A stretch of DNA of 49,381 nt. It comes from Hirudo medicinalis. Taxonomy: Eukaryota; Annelida; Clitellata; Hirudinida; Hirudinidae. The translations under genes and the position numbers were made by a program. Below are positions 11,101 through 24,127 of this stretch, in pieces. The notes beneath the pieces were generated by a model, which was not told the origin of the DNA, searched no databases, and was given only the letters and a program-made list of their open reading frames with translations. The stretch is taken from NCBI GenBank assembly GCA_011800805.1, contig MPNW01000349.1, positions 1 to 49,381 on the forward strand, in the 5' to 3' direction. Numbering within the stretch: the stretch's first letter is position 1; each line of letters begins with the position of its first letter.

Positions 11101-14100
11101 CACCAATCAGGAGGAGGAGTAGCTGGGGAGGGCATCCAATCATATACTGCCTCTATTATATGTGCTGCAAAGGTTGGGTTTAATTGATTGCTAATTAGTT
11201 CTAATTATAGTAAATTATAAATTGTGTTTGAATACTTAAATTTGCAGTACATTTTGGCATTTAAATGATATCTACTGTCATCTCATAAGATAATCAACTT
11301 TTTAGACCATAAAAGAAGGAATAACAGCACTTGGTGAAACACTGGCTGGTAGCATGACGTCTGCACAGACTTCATCCACTCAGAAGAAAGTAGCTTCTAC
11401 TATTCAGGCAAATCAAAGTTTTAAAAAACCTGGCGTTGTCAGCATTATGGATGTCATGAGAACTAATGAGTCAGAGGTAATTGTTATCCATTTGCTTGTG
11501 TTTAATTATGAAGTTGGATTTGTATGCTATTAGTAGATGTCAATGTAAATAATCTTTTTTGATTATCATTAACAATCTCTAGACCTGCACCCAGAATGTC
11601 AGTGAAAAATTAACTCAATAATACTACATATACATTGCTCAAAGATGTCTGTTCATGATGATTGGAATGGAGAAGGGTTGGTGGCTCATTTCATTGCTCA
11701 TTCATCCGATCCAATCACCTCCCTGACCTTTGACCCGAGTGGCACATTACTGATGACATCTGACCAGCAAGGGAGATATTTTCATCTTTTCAAGGTACAA
11801 GCTATTATCCTCAAATACTTTCATCTCAAATATTATATCAAATACTCAAATGATTACGAATAAAATGCACTTTAATATTTCAAAGAATTACTGTGTTATT
11901 ACTTAGTTTTGTGATGTTTAATAATATGTACAGATTCTTATCCACCCTCAAAGATCATCACACTCTACAGTGCACCATCTCTACGTTCTTCACAGAGGAG
12001 ATACTACTGCCAAAGTAATTATTGATTAATTAATTAATTGATAAATTAAATGATGAAATGAATAATCAGTTGAATGATGAGACAATTGAACAATTGATTG
12101 AATGGTTACTTCCAGATCCAATCTGTTGCTTTTACTTGGGATGCTAGGTGGGTGGCAGTTAGCACTGTTCATGGCACCACCCATGTCTTTCCAATCACCA
12201 GTTATGGGGGACCTGTCAACAAGAGAACTCATATGTCCAAGAAAGTGGTGTCCAGGGCTAGTCGGTTTCACAGAAGTGCTGGCCTGGAGGAATCTTTTGA
12301 TCGATTCAAGAAATCAGGGCGAGACAGTCCAGCTGCTGGCATGGCCCAAGGTTCAAATCCAGGCCCTTGTGGAACTCCAAGTAGCTTCTCCACCTCCACT
12401 GTTGGTCAACAATTCTCTGCTAGTCCTGCTAGTCCAGGTAAAGTATTTTGGTTTGCTTCCTTTTCGTGAAATGTATTTCAATCCTAATTAATTGCTTTGG
12501 TAATTTAATTTGAATTTTAAATCTGATTAAATTTATAAAACTTTGGAAAATCTTAGAATTTTGAGCTAATATTAAGTGATGACAAATCACTTATGACAAA
12601 TCTTATCAAATGGTTTTTTCATACTTCTACATAAATATTTTTACAAACATGAACGTTTGTCTACATATTTGTGTATTTTCCATATATCCAGCTTTTGAAA
12701 GATCCTCAATTTAAAAAGCAATAAAATTAAATTAATTTATACAAATTTATATTTCAAATCTATAAAAATGAATGTTTGTATGATTAACCAGACTGAGCCA
12801 CAACAACGCATGGACAGGTACACTAGTCTGTAATGTAAAATGGAAAGTGCATTTATGTATTTGTCTGTTCCAAGAAATGGCTGCCAAACGGTTAACTGTA
12901 TGGACTTGAAATTTGAACATGTCATTCTCTATGCCATTTGTAGGTCAACTGTGCTATTTTAAATTTTCAACTTTCACCTTTTCCTAAATCGCGTGCAAGC
13001 CTTAAAATCGAGAGCTATCGAAGACAAGGAGCATTGTGCTGCCGCATTATCTAATGCTTAAGATTTTGCCCTTCACCCTCTCATGATGGCAGCAAAGGTT
13101 AGAGTCCTGTTGCGGGAGCACCATCCTAATCGCCCAGTTCTTTGAGGGCAAGTAGCTGGCTGAGTTTATGTATTGAAATAAACCAGGGGTCCATTAATTT
13201 GGGAGGTTTGCTAGTAAGTTTATTGAGCAAGCATTCAGTGAATAGAACTGAATAATCGAGTTGAGAATTTGTATGGAACTGTAAGATTTATGGAAACTGG
13301 TATGAGATTTTGGAATCTTGAGAAATGTTATAAACTTATTTTAGTTCTGCAGAGCTGCGTTTCAGAAGATTATAAATATGACAATTAAACAATGACAATT
13401 AATAAATTTAATTATTCCTTACTTATTTTATTTAATTATGCACCAGGGTTATATAACATTATGTAGTATATGATTGGCAAAGCCAGTTTAAAAAGCTAGT
13501 AGTTTATAAGTCTATGCTTCTAATCTTACTACTAAACTAAGTAAATTTTATTGTTTGCTCTCTTAATTAAGTACAACAATTTATCTAGTCAATTAGATAA
13601 ATTATTTATTAGTTTCGATCAATTAAGATTGTTAGATGATTTATCTTCTTGTCTCGCTAATTTTTAACCAGGTCATCTAAACAAGGAGGTGCATCTGATA
13701 AACCAACTCAACAACCCTCGCCTCCCACCCTATCCCCACCCTACTGTAGTTCATCCCCTGGCTCAGATTCGCCAATCTTGTGCCACCATCCCAGGCCTTG
13801 ATATCACGACACCAATCACTTGCAGTTCTCGACAACAGAACAAAGTTCCAACACCAGAACGAAGAACTGTTGTGGCTTGCTTTTCCAGTAGTAGGGTGTT
13901 GCCAATCAGTACTGGTAGTCCCTGTGTGTCAAAGGAAAGGATTGCAGGTCTGCTGGCATCTCATCTAATTGTTCCAAACTAAGGCTAACACATTTTCTTT
14001 TTATTGTTTGGAATAGATTTTGTTTTTATGATATGTTTTAGAATATTCCTAGTTTTCATTAACTCAAAGATCATAGCGCTTCCTTATTATCCTACATTCC

Positions 14101-17100
14101 TTTATTATCACTAAAATTGTCAACTTTTCAGTTTAACATTCCTGTAATTATTCATTTTATTTTTCTTTATTTTTATTGGCTGATACAAATTTGTGTTAAT
14201 AGTCATTGATCCTTCAATTTGCTGGAAGTAAATCAAATAATTGAAGTCTCATAACTTTTCTAATACTTATTTATGTAGAAAAAAGTCCTTTAGAATCTCT
14301 GTTTGTGGCAACAAGTTCAGGAACTTTGACTGAATACATGCTCAATGTTCGACCAAAAGGATGCCATGAAAATGTCACAGATGACTCCCCCATTGATGTG
14401 GAGGCACTGCCTAAGTTACAGTGGCTCCTTGCAAGGTTTCAGTTTTCATTTATTTGAGAGGCTTTAAATTTACTGAGCTTCAAACACAGCTTTAAAATTA
14501 GTTGATGATATGCATTAATATATTTGATATTGGAGTTCTTGTGGGATGCTTTGAGAACTTGTGGGGTGCTAAAACCTTAATCAGCCATCATAGAGGTAGC
14601 CCTAGAAAGATTCTAAATGCAATGATAATAAACTTAATTACAAACATTAATCAATGACTTGCTGCCAGGGTTACAACAATATAAAGCCATATGCATAGCA
14701 TCAGAGGCACTTCTGGTAACCATTTGAGCAGTGCTCCTTCCCAAGGGCACTGGTGATAGTGCAAGCTTGGTTGCGAATGCAATACATCATGATTTTTGCC
14801 ATTACTACCACATGTAAGAAATCAACGATCTGATCTAACTTGCACAAGAAAATGAAATATAAAATATATATAATGAAATATTAGTTAGCCAATTCATAAA
14901 AAGTGTTAGTTGCTAAGACATGATCATCAACACTTAGAGTTAATACGCTAGTGCTAATAAAATATATAGGGTGGGTTGCTGAACATGACACTTAATGACT
15001 GTTGCTTTTGGCATTGCTAGTTGGATTACAACTCATTGAGTTAATCGTGCAGGCCATTTGCTCATTTAAAATGCTTGAATGTTGAATGAAATTCAAAATT
15101 TGGACAGATTTCCATCAGCATCATCTTATGCAAGTGACATGTATGTGCCCCAGTCTCTCAGTAACCCATTGCTTTCTTCTGTTCTGGACAAACCTTTTAA
15201 TCCTCAAAAGCCATCAAGCAGTGAGCCTTTGTTCATCATATCATTTTTATTACATTTAGATTTTATTATAATAATAATAATATATAGTGGCCATGGGGTC
15301 ATGGCTTTTAAAGCTCTGTTAGGAGTTTAAATCCTAGTCTGTTGGCAAGAGTTTCTATCACTCAGTTATATATAATTGACATTATGACCAACTCATTTTT
15401 ATTTTGGTTCAGGTTCAAGGTCAAGGAAAAGCTCAACAAGGTCAGAGTCGAGTGAAGTATTTGATGCAGATGATGTCTTTGATGAAGAATGGTTATCCCA
15501 GGTAGTTATTGACATTAAGGATATAACTATTATCATGGTAGTGATACATATTACTGATGTGCTATTGCTGATAATCATAATAACAACAAAGAGATAAATT
15601 ATTAATAATAATAATAACGAAACATTATTAGAATTTTAGTATGGTTTGCATAATTTTTAAGTGGAGATAATAATTGTTTGGAGCAATTATTTTCATAGGC
15701 CTTGAAGCCTATTAATAGAATTATGCCACTTTAGAAATCATAAAACATTCATTCATTATTTCAGCATGCACTAGATCACACTTCACAAAAATCAAAAGTG
15801 AGGCATTCAAAAACTGAGGGTTATACATGAAAAATGGCTTTAAGTTATGTTTGAGGAGGACTTCATAATAGCATTTTTTTTCTAGATATGGAAATTTTAT
15901 TTTATATGATTCTTTCAGACCCTCTTAGATTGGAGGACTGAATTGTAAGTAGGAGTCATGAAATATGAGCATCCTACAGGGATGCTGGTCAATGCATCTA
16001 TTATCCTACCTCATTATAACTGTCATCATATTAAATTTCAAATATTGCAATAACATGGCACATTGGGTGCAAGTTGGCTCAGATGGTTGTATTCCTGCTA
16101 GCGACAGTAAAATCAACAGTTGTTACATGTCATGTTTGCAACCCAGCTGGCACCACCACTAAGTGTCTCTGGCTACATGAATGGTCTAAGCACCCCTGAT
16201 GCTTATGCTTAAGCTTATGGTGTTATATAAATTCACTTATTAGGAATAAATACAATATTTTATGTGGTCAGAAACTATAATTTTTTTTATGGATTAGCCA
16301 AAAAATCATGCTTAATTCACTTCCATTAATATGGAAGGATGAAGAAACAAGAGTTGCACCAGATTTGTAAAATATTTTATCGACTTATTGGAGTTTGAAG
16401 ACATAAGAAAGTTGAAGGAAAGTAAATGCAATGTTGATTAAAGATGGAGGAGAATATTTTGAACAAGAGATAAATTCCACTTACCAAATTATTGCTATTG
16501 TTAATATATATCTAATTCTAATAAACAATGTCCATGATCTCTCAAGGTTGAGATAGCCACTCATGCCCCTCCTTATCGAAGGCTATGGATGGGTCCCCAG
16601 TTCACTTTCTATATCTATCAGGGCAGCAACTACAATTTAGCTGCCCCCCTCACTCTTCCATCATTGGAAGTGGATCGTACAGCCTCTTCATCATCTTCTT
16701 CTTCATCTCTCTCAAAGCAAAACATATCCGATGATCTTAATCATGACCTGAAGTTCTCAAAGTTGGTCATTGAACTTTTGTTGGATTTATGGCAGGGTGA
16801 CAGATTTTTTTTTTATTCAGGCAACCTTGTAAGAGCCAGGCAAAGGATTTCAGGGCATTTCAGGAAAGGAGGGATTCAGGTAATTCTAGTGATTTGGAAA
16901 GGAATTTAAAAATTGATTGATTTTTGATTGGCTAGATGACCAGATTGATTTATAGGCCAAGCTGATGAATCAATAATAAAGTTGATTTAAGGTTCTTATT
17001 TTGACCAATCATGCCGTGGCTCCCCCATACTGAGGGCCACATCTAATGAGGAGATAGAAGCTGAGGAGCAGCTGAGGGCAAATCTAGCAGAAGCAATATC

Positions 17101-17263
17101 TGATGAGACATCAACAGAGTTCTTCTTCAACCAAGATCTCCTTGACAATATAGACCTGCAAGAATGTGATGAATCAGAAGGTTCAGATGCCTGGGCCGGC
17201 TGCTTTGGAGAAAAGGGACGGGGTCTATCGGTCTCTCCTTCCAGATCTTCAGATTCCAATTAA
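8115..17263 (+). CDS. BCAS3: BCAS3 orthologue (WD40-like microtubule/phagophore protein)
   Basis: Twenty-one exons: 8115-8203, 8332-8377, 8517-8586, 8976-9091, 9568-9652, 9801-9861, 10200-10280, 10464-10540, 10792-10868, 11089-11172, 11306-11476, 11645-11794, 11934-12014, 12116-12437, 13672-13947, 14279-14435, 15108-15220, 15413-15501, 16547-16761, 16821-16879, 16992-17263. All are in phase and give 896 aa (human about 913-928). Family knowledge: BCAS3 (Drosophila Rudhira) binds the cytoskeleton and, with PHAF1, joins phagophores through its propeller. Conserved blocks seen: TTESPRR at the start, LILGYMSGAQIWHV, KKGPIRNLKFL, SSRWLAYSDKN, GIQSYTASIICAAK, GLVAHFIAHSSDP, GTTHVFPITSYGG, HPLAQI, DEEWLSQVEIATH, RRLWMGPQF and the Glu-rich tail helix EEQLRANLAEA. 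Start ATG 8115 follows an in-frame stop; ATG 8136 is an alternative. The donor of exon 6 is uncertain. Confidence 0.93.
9300..9350 (-). repeat. SINE-A tail fragment
   Basis: An ATT/GTT-rich microsatellite is followed by AATTTATATAACATCACAAG and CATAAGCATG, which is the tail end of the SINE-A family in reverse orientation. It lies in a BCAS3 intron. Confidence 0.45.
12730..13515 (+). mobile_element. SINE-B (tRNA-like) copy, interrupted
   Basis: Bases 12830-13171 and 13465-13515 match, in opposite orientation, the element at 48768-49160. Shared stretches include GGACTTGAAATTTGAACATG, GGTCAACTGTGCTATTTT, TCTAATGCTTAAGA and GGCAAAGCCAGTTTAAAAAG. About 290 bp (13172-13464) of different repeat sequence breaks the copy. 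The element lies in the BCAS3 intron between exons 14 and 15. Confidence 0.7.
13185..13430 (+). repeat. Dispersed repeat family C, copy 1
   Basis: Contains CAGTGAATAGAACTGAATAA and a downstream AGATTATAAATATGACAA, both closely matched at 21225-21415; a shorter match is at 14605-14660. It forms most of the insert that splits the SINE-B copy. No coding sequence. Confidence 0.6.
14605..14660 (+). repeat. Dispersed repeat family C, partial copy
   Basis: AGAAAGATTCTAAATGCAAT and the following AAACTTAATTACAAACATTA match the end of the copy at 21225-21415. It directly precedes a SINE-A copy. Confidence 0.5.
14676..14845 (-). mobile_element. SINE-A copy in BCAS3 intron
   Basis: Reverse-orientation copy with CATATGCATAGCATCAGAGG, GTGCTCCTTCCCAAGGGC and GCAAGCTTGGTTGCGAA. 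The complement of an A-box-like TTAGATCAGAT lies at the right end. This is the same family as 20709-20868. Confidence 0.7.
14968..15050 (-). mobile_element. SINE-A head fragment
   Basis: Reverse-orientation, diverged match to the tRNA-like half of SINE-A (GGGTTGCTGAACATGACA, then TGACTGTTGC and ACTCATTGAGTTAA). It lies about 120 bp from another copy in the same intron. Confidence 0.45.
16070..16235 (+). mobile_element. SINE-A copy with clear pol III boxes
   Basis: Forward copy. The A-box-like TGGCTCAGATGG is at 16075-16086 and the B-box-like GTTTGCAACCC at 16134-16144, followed by the body (CACTAAGTGTCTCTGG) and the tail GCTTATGGTGTTATATAAAT. The head is tRNA-like, so this is a tRNA-derived SINE. 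It lies in the BCAS3 intron between exons 18 and 19. Confidence 0.7.
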
Positions 17264-20257
17264 TGAGAAGATTTTTTGAAACTTTGTCTTTCTGCTGATT
17301 TCTGATTAGTTTTGGTATTGCTGTTATGATGACACTGTAATAATCCAATTTTAGGATCATTGATAATACCTTTTGTTGCATTGCTCCAATGGGTGTTATT
17401 CTGAAAACTCTTCCGAAATGTTTCCATTATTTTCAAGGGTTGTCAACAACCCATAACGTCGTTGGTGAACGTGCAATTTTTTGCATAATTCTAAATCAAG
17501 TTCTTTCTTAGATCACCTTTTCTTCATTTAATATGACAGCACAATTTAATTTACTTCAGTATTCGTAAATATTTCTATGGCTATTATCTCTATTAAACCA
17601 TCTTATAAAGTTCCTCACTCATGACCATATTTAATTCAGAATATATTATCATTGTCTTTCTAAACACCAAAGATTACCAAATCCATAAAATATATTAAAT
17701 TTGTAATCAATCTTGTAGAATTGCACCAGACAGCTGCTACAGTAGGAATTTTAAGCTGTTACGACTGCTGTCATTATATTATTAGTTGCTAATATCTATT
17801 ATTATTGCCATCATGATGAAAAGGTTGCCTGTTGGGCCATCCACCTAAGACAGTGTCTAACACTTTTTTTATGAGAATTATTCGTCGCATTATATATGCA
17901 AAGATAGTCCAACTATGTGTGACTGAGCTGCTTTTTATCCTTTTTACTAAGGTCCTCTCCCCACGTTTACAGAAATTGTTTTAGATGGTTTGTTTCGTCT
18001 ATTTGCATAGATTTAGAATGAAGTTTTGTGTGTGGGACATTCTGTTTTGGGCTTATGCAGGGATTCCCCCCAAGTTTTTGGCACATCCTTTGATTACATT
18101 TTGCATCAGACTTCTCCCCAAATTTATAGATTTAACTCCACTATTAATCATTGTCAAAGCAGAGAAATTCATCTTCAATAGTTTTTAGCTATTTAGCTAA
18201 AATTTCAAATCTCTTGTAAAAAGATATCTGAAGACACTCATTATGTCACAACATCACAATATTTTCTCCTGATTCCATTCGGAATGCCGCCTCTGTTTAG
18301 TCATTTATATAGCATTACTTTATTGCTAAAGAACAATTACATGGCTATGTCTACCAAAAACTTTGGATTCAATATCAATGCAGACCTAATAATTATTAGC
18401 CAGTTAGCCAGAATTTATAGATTTCATAATTCACAAATGACCCAATGATCTTAAAGTCTTTCCTGAGTGTGAGTCTCAGAAGATTTTGAAAAAAAATACT
18501 TCATTTTAAAATGGTGCTCCAAAATCAAACATGAAAAAGATGACCCTTCAGTGTCCTATTATGTACTTTGGAAGAGGTTGCTTGGCATGAAAAACATCAG
18601 TATAAATCAGTATGCTCTTAAAGCATCCCAGCTGCATGCTCAAAGTGGTTTCTATATTGGCTTTCCTGAGCCCTGTGAATGGCAAATAAAATAAGCAACA
18701 AATACACAAAAATGCCAAGGCTGCTCCATGAAATCTGGTTGCTAAAAGCTTAGCAGAGCAAGGAGCAGAATATCAGATGCTTGGCTTTAAGAATGTGTAT
18801 AAGTGTGTTTACAGATTACTATATTTCCAAAACCATCTAGATTGCTATTTATGGCACCCAATTGAAAATAAACTCCTATGTCCCTGATTGGTGAAATGAT
18901 TATAACAAATGTTTAAATGCATGGAATAAAGATATTAAATATTTTTGCAAAGATTAGAGGGAGAGAGAGTAGCAAATGTTATGCCACCAAAATGATTATG
19001 GTAATTTAAGAGCTACCTATAATTTTAATTTTTGTTGTAAAAATTAATACAAAAATGTGACTGCATCCAACATTGGCTCTGCATTATCAAAAATAAATTC
19101 TGAGAATCTACAGGGAGCAGATTCTACAAAGTACAGTCAGAGAAATATCAGAAGTTGTGATGCATTTCTTAAGAAAATGCATGTAGCAAGTTATGTAAAA
19201 CAAGACTTCATCCACAACAATGCAGTGAAATAAATGTGACAAATGACTCCCCTTACACATCTCCAATGTACACTTTATATCAAAATTGAAGGTTATGGAA
19301 TTATTTTGCAGGAAGCAAATAATAGAAAAAGATTTGATATAGCATAAGAGAAATGACCTTTCAGATGTGTTGTGCAAGTAACATAATAAATCTGCAATTT
19401 TTTTTTATATTAGAATAATGGGGAGATATCAAATTAAAATAACTTTTAAAAGAGCATCCATAAATAATCTAGACTCAGGATTGCAAATAAGGCAGAAATT
19501 TCTAATGTTTCTGCACTTGCACCCCAACAATATTGGCAAATGACATGTTTGGTTAAGCAGTATGAAACAAAGAAGCCAAAATAAACACATTAAAATCTTG
19601 AATAGTCAGAGACAAGAAACTCAAACTAAGGAGCATAAATAACCTTGCCAAAAATTATAATTAAATTCATAACCAATACATTTTACCATAGAAGTAAATG
19701 ATTCAAGAAAGACCAAGAACAGCACTACAATAACTTCAGCGATGATGAAATTCATAACTTGACAGGAATACATTTGTTAAAGCTGCAGCAATTTAAGCAG
19801 TTAATGGTATTTTCATACAAAGACTCTGTAACCCTTGTAAATGTGAAGCAGCATCGCAGAATCCTTACAATATGTAGGTGTCAAATTATCACAACGAAAG
19901 TACAAAAATAATCACATAAAAAGAATTGTGGTATAGGAGTGATTTGATAGTCAACAATTAGGGAGCTGCTTCTGCAAGTGGCCAGATACATAAAATCATC
20001 CACAAAACACAAAGTGTTGATAGAACCGTGTCAACTTTCCAGCCCAGGATCCAATTATATTAAATGTGACATCTATTGAACCAAATTTTGGTTAAGTCAG
20101 ACACAAGTCATTATTGCCAATATGACCATTCATTTATTGTCACCATTATCCTTCCACTGCCAAAATGAACATTCATTGGTACAAGCATCATCACAGCCAT
20201 AACATTATAGCCATCACCATTAAAATTATCATTATCAAGGTATTAACTGCCACATCT
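17264..20257. other. Non-coding region between convergent BCAS3 and RAB8
   Basis: Three kilobases of AT-rich sequence lie between the two stop codons. It should contain both 3' UTRs. Open frames present (for example 17985-18188 and 19108-19377) are short and resemble no protein I know. No repeat family or RNA gene was recognised here. Confidence 0.5.
20133..20138 (-). promoter_or_regulatory. Candidate polyadenylation signal of RAB8
   Basis: AATAAA on the minus strand, about 120 nt downstream of the RAB8 stop codon. Confidence 0.4.
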
Positions 20258-23200
20258 TCATAGTATGGAACACCTCCATCCCCTCGACTTCTTTGGAGTG
20301 TCATTCTTTAGTACTTGACCTTTGGCTTTCAGGGCAGGACTGTTGGCCTCCTAGAGTACAACATACAATAAAAATTTGTCTTGAAGCCCAGCACCATACC
20401 AGAAAATTTATATATTCAACAAAATATTTCATTTATTAACTTAATTATATATTAATGATTACATTGCAGCCTAAATTGTGCACCTGATAAAAATTACTAT
20501 AGAAATAAAATGTTCAAGCACTTTAAGTTATATTAGAGTAGTTTAGTATAGCTTTGAATTGAACTAGAAAGTCTTTATGTTAGAAAATCTTAAGTGAAAT
20601 TAATGTCCACACTAAGTTTCCAAAATTTTCCTATTACCTGAGTCTCATTCTTGATATCTTTATTAAACCCATCTTTGTAATATATAATCAAATGTAAATT
20701 TACTTCATTTATAAAGTGCCACATATGTAGTGTCAGAGGCGCTTTTTTGTTAACCATTTATACAGTGCTCCCTCCCAAGGGTGCTTGCGGCAATGCTGGC
20801 TGGGTTTCGAACACATCACGATTACCTCTACATGCAGGATTAACCCATTTAACCAACCTGCATGCCAATCAAACAAATGCTTTCATTAGAAATCATCTTC
20901 AAAATCACTCATCACTTATTGCAATCTTGCTACATCTAATTCATCCTATCCCCATCATCTCATTCACTGCCACCACATACCTGATTGCCTTTGTTTATTT
21001 TTTGCCATTCACATACACCAACCAGTCCATAGGTCATCTCTCATTTACAGAGGTTTCTCATATGCTTCTCCAGCAGTCTGGAATAAACTTCCCCTTCATA
21101 AGAGCTCAATCATCCCTGAAGCTCTTCAAATGTCAACTAAAGACTCAACTCTTCTTGTGATAACAATTTGTTGAACAAATTTGTTACTAGGAAGAATTAC
21201 GTAAGTGGTCCGATATTGTCAGGGGACTGCAAACTAGTAAGTTTTTTTAGCAACTATTCAGTGAATAGAACTGAATAATCAAGCTGAGTATTTCAGTGGA
21301 TTTGTAGGATCTGTTGTGAGATGCTATGACTTTAATTTTCTGCTGTAGATCTGCCTTACAAAGATTCTAAATATAACAATACAAACTTAATTATAAAAAT
21401 TAATTAATGTTTTGTCAACATTACCTAACGGAATATGTATACCAGCTCCATTAAACCTCAAATGATCTGAAACTAATTCCAAACTAAAATGTGTATAAAT
21501 TTCCCTTTACAACCAGAATAATACAATCTATTGTAATCAAATCAATTTCTAAAACAATCAGGTCAATCATTAAACAAGAACACCATGCATCCAATCAATC
21601 TCAGAAATCAAGACACCAACCAGCTTCTTATCCATTTTGGCTTTGATGTCTCTAGCCAAAGTCACAAAAGCTTCCTCCACATTTATACTTGCCTTGGCAC
21701 TTGTCTCCATGAACTTCATGCTGTTTTCCATAGCAAGCTAGAAAAAATGGTGGTGATAACAAATACATCTGAAAATCCACAATTACAATCAAATCCCAAT
21801 ATAAACAATGTACATGATGCAATATATAAACCCCCAAACAAGGATGGGTAGTACTTGATTGATAGGAATAATCATCGGAATTGTAGAAATCCAACACAAC
21901 ACCAACATTTCAAAGTGAGTCCAAATAGAAGCATAACTGTTGAAATATATTAAATTTAACCAATAACATTCAATGGTAACCATGTCAAGCAGAAAATAAT
22001 CAAGTGAGTCCAATTGAATTCAACAATATAGCCACATGGTTAGAATGCAAGATCTTTGCTACCGTGTGACCTTGTTCTTTTGAGACCTGCCTCCTGTCTT
22101 CCATGTCACATTTGTTTCCAAGGATCATCTTTTCCACATCTGAAGTGGCATGCTGTTATAAGAAAAAACAAATGATAACTTTTGGTTAAGTTTTGTTTGG
22201 TTACAACTCATGAAGTCCAATATGGAAATAAAATAAATATAAATATAATGTAAATGGTGTGCATATGTTTATATACATAGACAGTAAAACCTCTTTATAA
22301 CAAAATTGCAAGGGACCCAAAATAAATAAAAATTTGCACAAATGTTGCTTTCCATAAAAGGAACAAAATTAAAGCCTGTGCAACATTGAATTCGAAAAAC
22401 ATTTTCAAGAAAACAAATCATAAACTATACAAAATTAATGCAAATTGCAATTAAGTCTAATCATTATTTCTTAAAGTGGCTAACAAGTCGAGCTACTTTG
22501 TTCCAAAAACCCATGAAAGTAAAGGAAATGACTTATAAAAATGTTATTGAATGATCTGTTACAGGCATGCATTGTGTAATTGTTACATTTGAGTCAGTGT
22601 GTAAATGTTCAGCTATTGTATTTCTCAAGAAAGATTAGAGATTAGTCTATGTAGCTTGAATATAAATATATATAGCTTGAAGTTGTCCAACAGGCCAATA
22701 GTTTGACTTCTTTTTCTTCAGTGATATCTTGTGAGATGTTGGAAATATGCAGTGAGCAAACTACAGTTAAGTTATTTTTGCATGAACACAATGTTTAATA
22801 AAAATTGACTTATTCAATAAATAGTCTATTTACAAAGAAAGAGAAATAAAAAGCCACATAAAATAGTGTATTCGCTGACAACTGACATTGTTTCTGCCCA
22901 AGATTAGCCAAAATTCTAAACACACAGAACATAATGGGTGTTGAGAAAGAGATGCAACCATTTTTTTTTTAGCTCTTTGAAGAGACATTACATTTTTATA
23001 TTACAAAGGGTAATACATGCAATATGTTTTGCACTACTGACATATTTATAAAGCCCATGTTAAATTGTGGCTGTTCTCACCTCTTCAATGTTTCTGATCC
23101 AGTTCTTGATATTAGAAAACGATTTTTCATTTGTTATGTCATAAACAAGCATAATGCCCTGGCAGTAAAAATTAAAATTAAGATTATTACATCATTAAAG

Positions 23201-24127
23201 CTATCCATTAATATCCACCATATCAAACTCAATTTATAATATCACAGAACATTATCTGAACTAATTTGATAGTTCCCATAATCAAATTGATTGGATAATT
23301 GACCATACCATCATTAAGTAATGTAAGTCAGTCATAAAACTGCAAATTCATTTAAATGACAATGAATTAGTTTATAGAATTCATAATCCTTTTGGCTTAG
23401 TTTTAGAACAGAACCCAGACTTCCAGCAGTTTGAATTTCTTGATTAAATAAATTTACATAGCCTCTATAGCCATTGCATGATCCCATATATATATTCATT
23501 TAAAATGATGCTCATCTGCAACCATAATTGAAATTCGGTCAAATAAAAGACTACCATGGCACCCCTGTAGTAGGCTGTGGTAATAGTCCTGAACCTTTCC
23601 TGTCCTGCTGTATCCCTTTGTGCCAAAGATAAAAACTATTTTCAGCACCAAATACCATTACCATAAAATTTAAGTTTCTTATCAAATGTAATTGCAATAC
23701 AATAGAATCATTAAAATGTGTCAAATTTTCTAATTTTATTTTCTGATATCACTTTCACTGAGAAACAGATTCAAGATTAATGAATTCATTCAATTGTCAA
23801 ATACTTTTTACCATATTTGTAACTTTATCTTCTTTCCCTCAAGTTCTATTGTTCTAATTTTGAAGTCAATACCTAAATTTAGAAAAGAAAGAACAAGAGC
23901 TTTTGAACTACTTTGAAGCAGATGCATTAAGAGCTAATTATGACATTGGGGTACCACTGACTTTAGACATGAACAACTAAGTGCTAGAACAGCAAATACT
24001 AACCTATGGTCGATATAAAGGTCGAATTAAAAGCGTCTTCCGAGAACCGAAATAAAACACATGTTTTTCCGACTCCAGAGTCGCCGATGAGCAGCAATTT
24101 GAAAAGATAATCATAAGTCTTGGCCAT
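20258..24127 (-). CDS. RAB8: Ras-related small GTPase RAB8
   Basis: Seven minus-strand exons: 24127-24004, 23872-23812, 23615-23555, 23158-23081, 22152-22063, 21737-21621, 20350-20258. They encode 207 aa, the length of human RAB8A, with all phases consistent. Family knowledge: RAB8 drives exocytic and ciliary membrane traffic when bound to GTP. Seen: N-terminus [19 protein letters not shown]-loop GDSGVGKT (15-22), switch I FISTIGIDFK, switch [12 protein letters not shown] with Gln67, NKCD (121-124), ETSAK, and a C-terminal CSIL prenylation box. CSIL fits the single-Cys CaaL type of RAB8 and not the double-Cys of most Rabs. RAB10 and RAB13 are close relatives; length and tail favour RAB8. Intron 6 holds a SINE and a LINE fragment. 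Confidence 0.95.
20709..20868 (-). mobile_element. SINE-A copy in RAB8 intron 6
   Basis: Reverse-orientation, well preserved copy: TAGTGTCAGAGGCGCTTTTT, GTGCTCCCTCCCAAGGGTGC and GGGTTTCGAACACATCACG (complement of the B-box region), ending at AACCCATTTAACCAACCTGC. It directly abuts LINE-derived sequence. Confidence 0.75.
20880..21160 (+). mobile_element. LINE (CR1/L2-like) ORF2 C-terminal fragment
   Basis: Two overlapping frames together recall the C-terminal signature of CR1/L2-type LINE proteins: [16 protein letters not shown] in one frame, then [16 protein letters not shown] in the other, with a frameshift between. This pattern normally ends the LINE reverse-transcriptase ORF. The fragment is dead and sits in RAB8 intron 6. 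Confidence 0.65.
21225..21415 (+). repeat. Dispersed repeat family C, copy 2
   Basis: Shares CAGTGAATAGAACTGAATAA and AAGATTCTAAATATAACAAT with the copies at 13185-13430 and 14605-14660. It lies about 60 bp downstream of the LINE C-terminal fragment, so it may be part of that LINE's 3' UTR. Confidence 0.6.

Noticed and set aside
17127..17381. Minus-strand open frame near the BCAS3 end
   Set aside because: It is the antisense shadow of the last BCAS3 exon.
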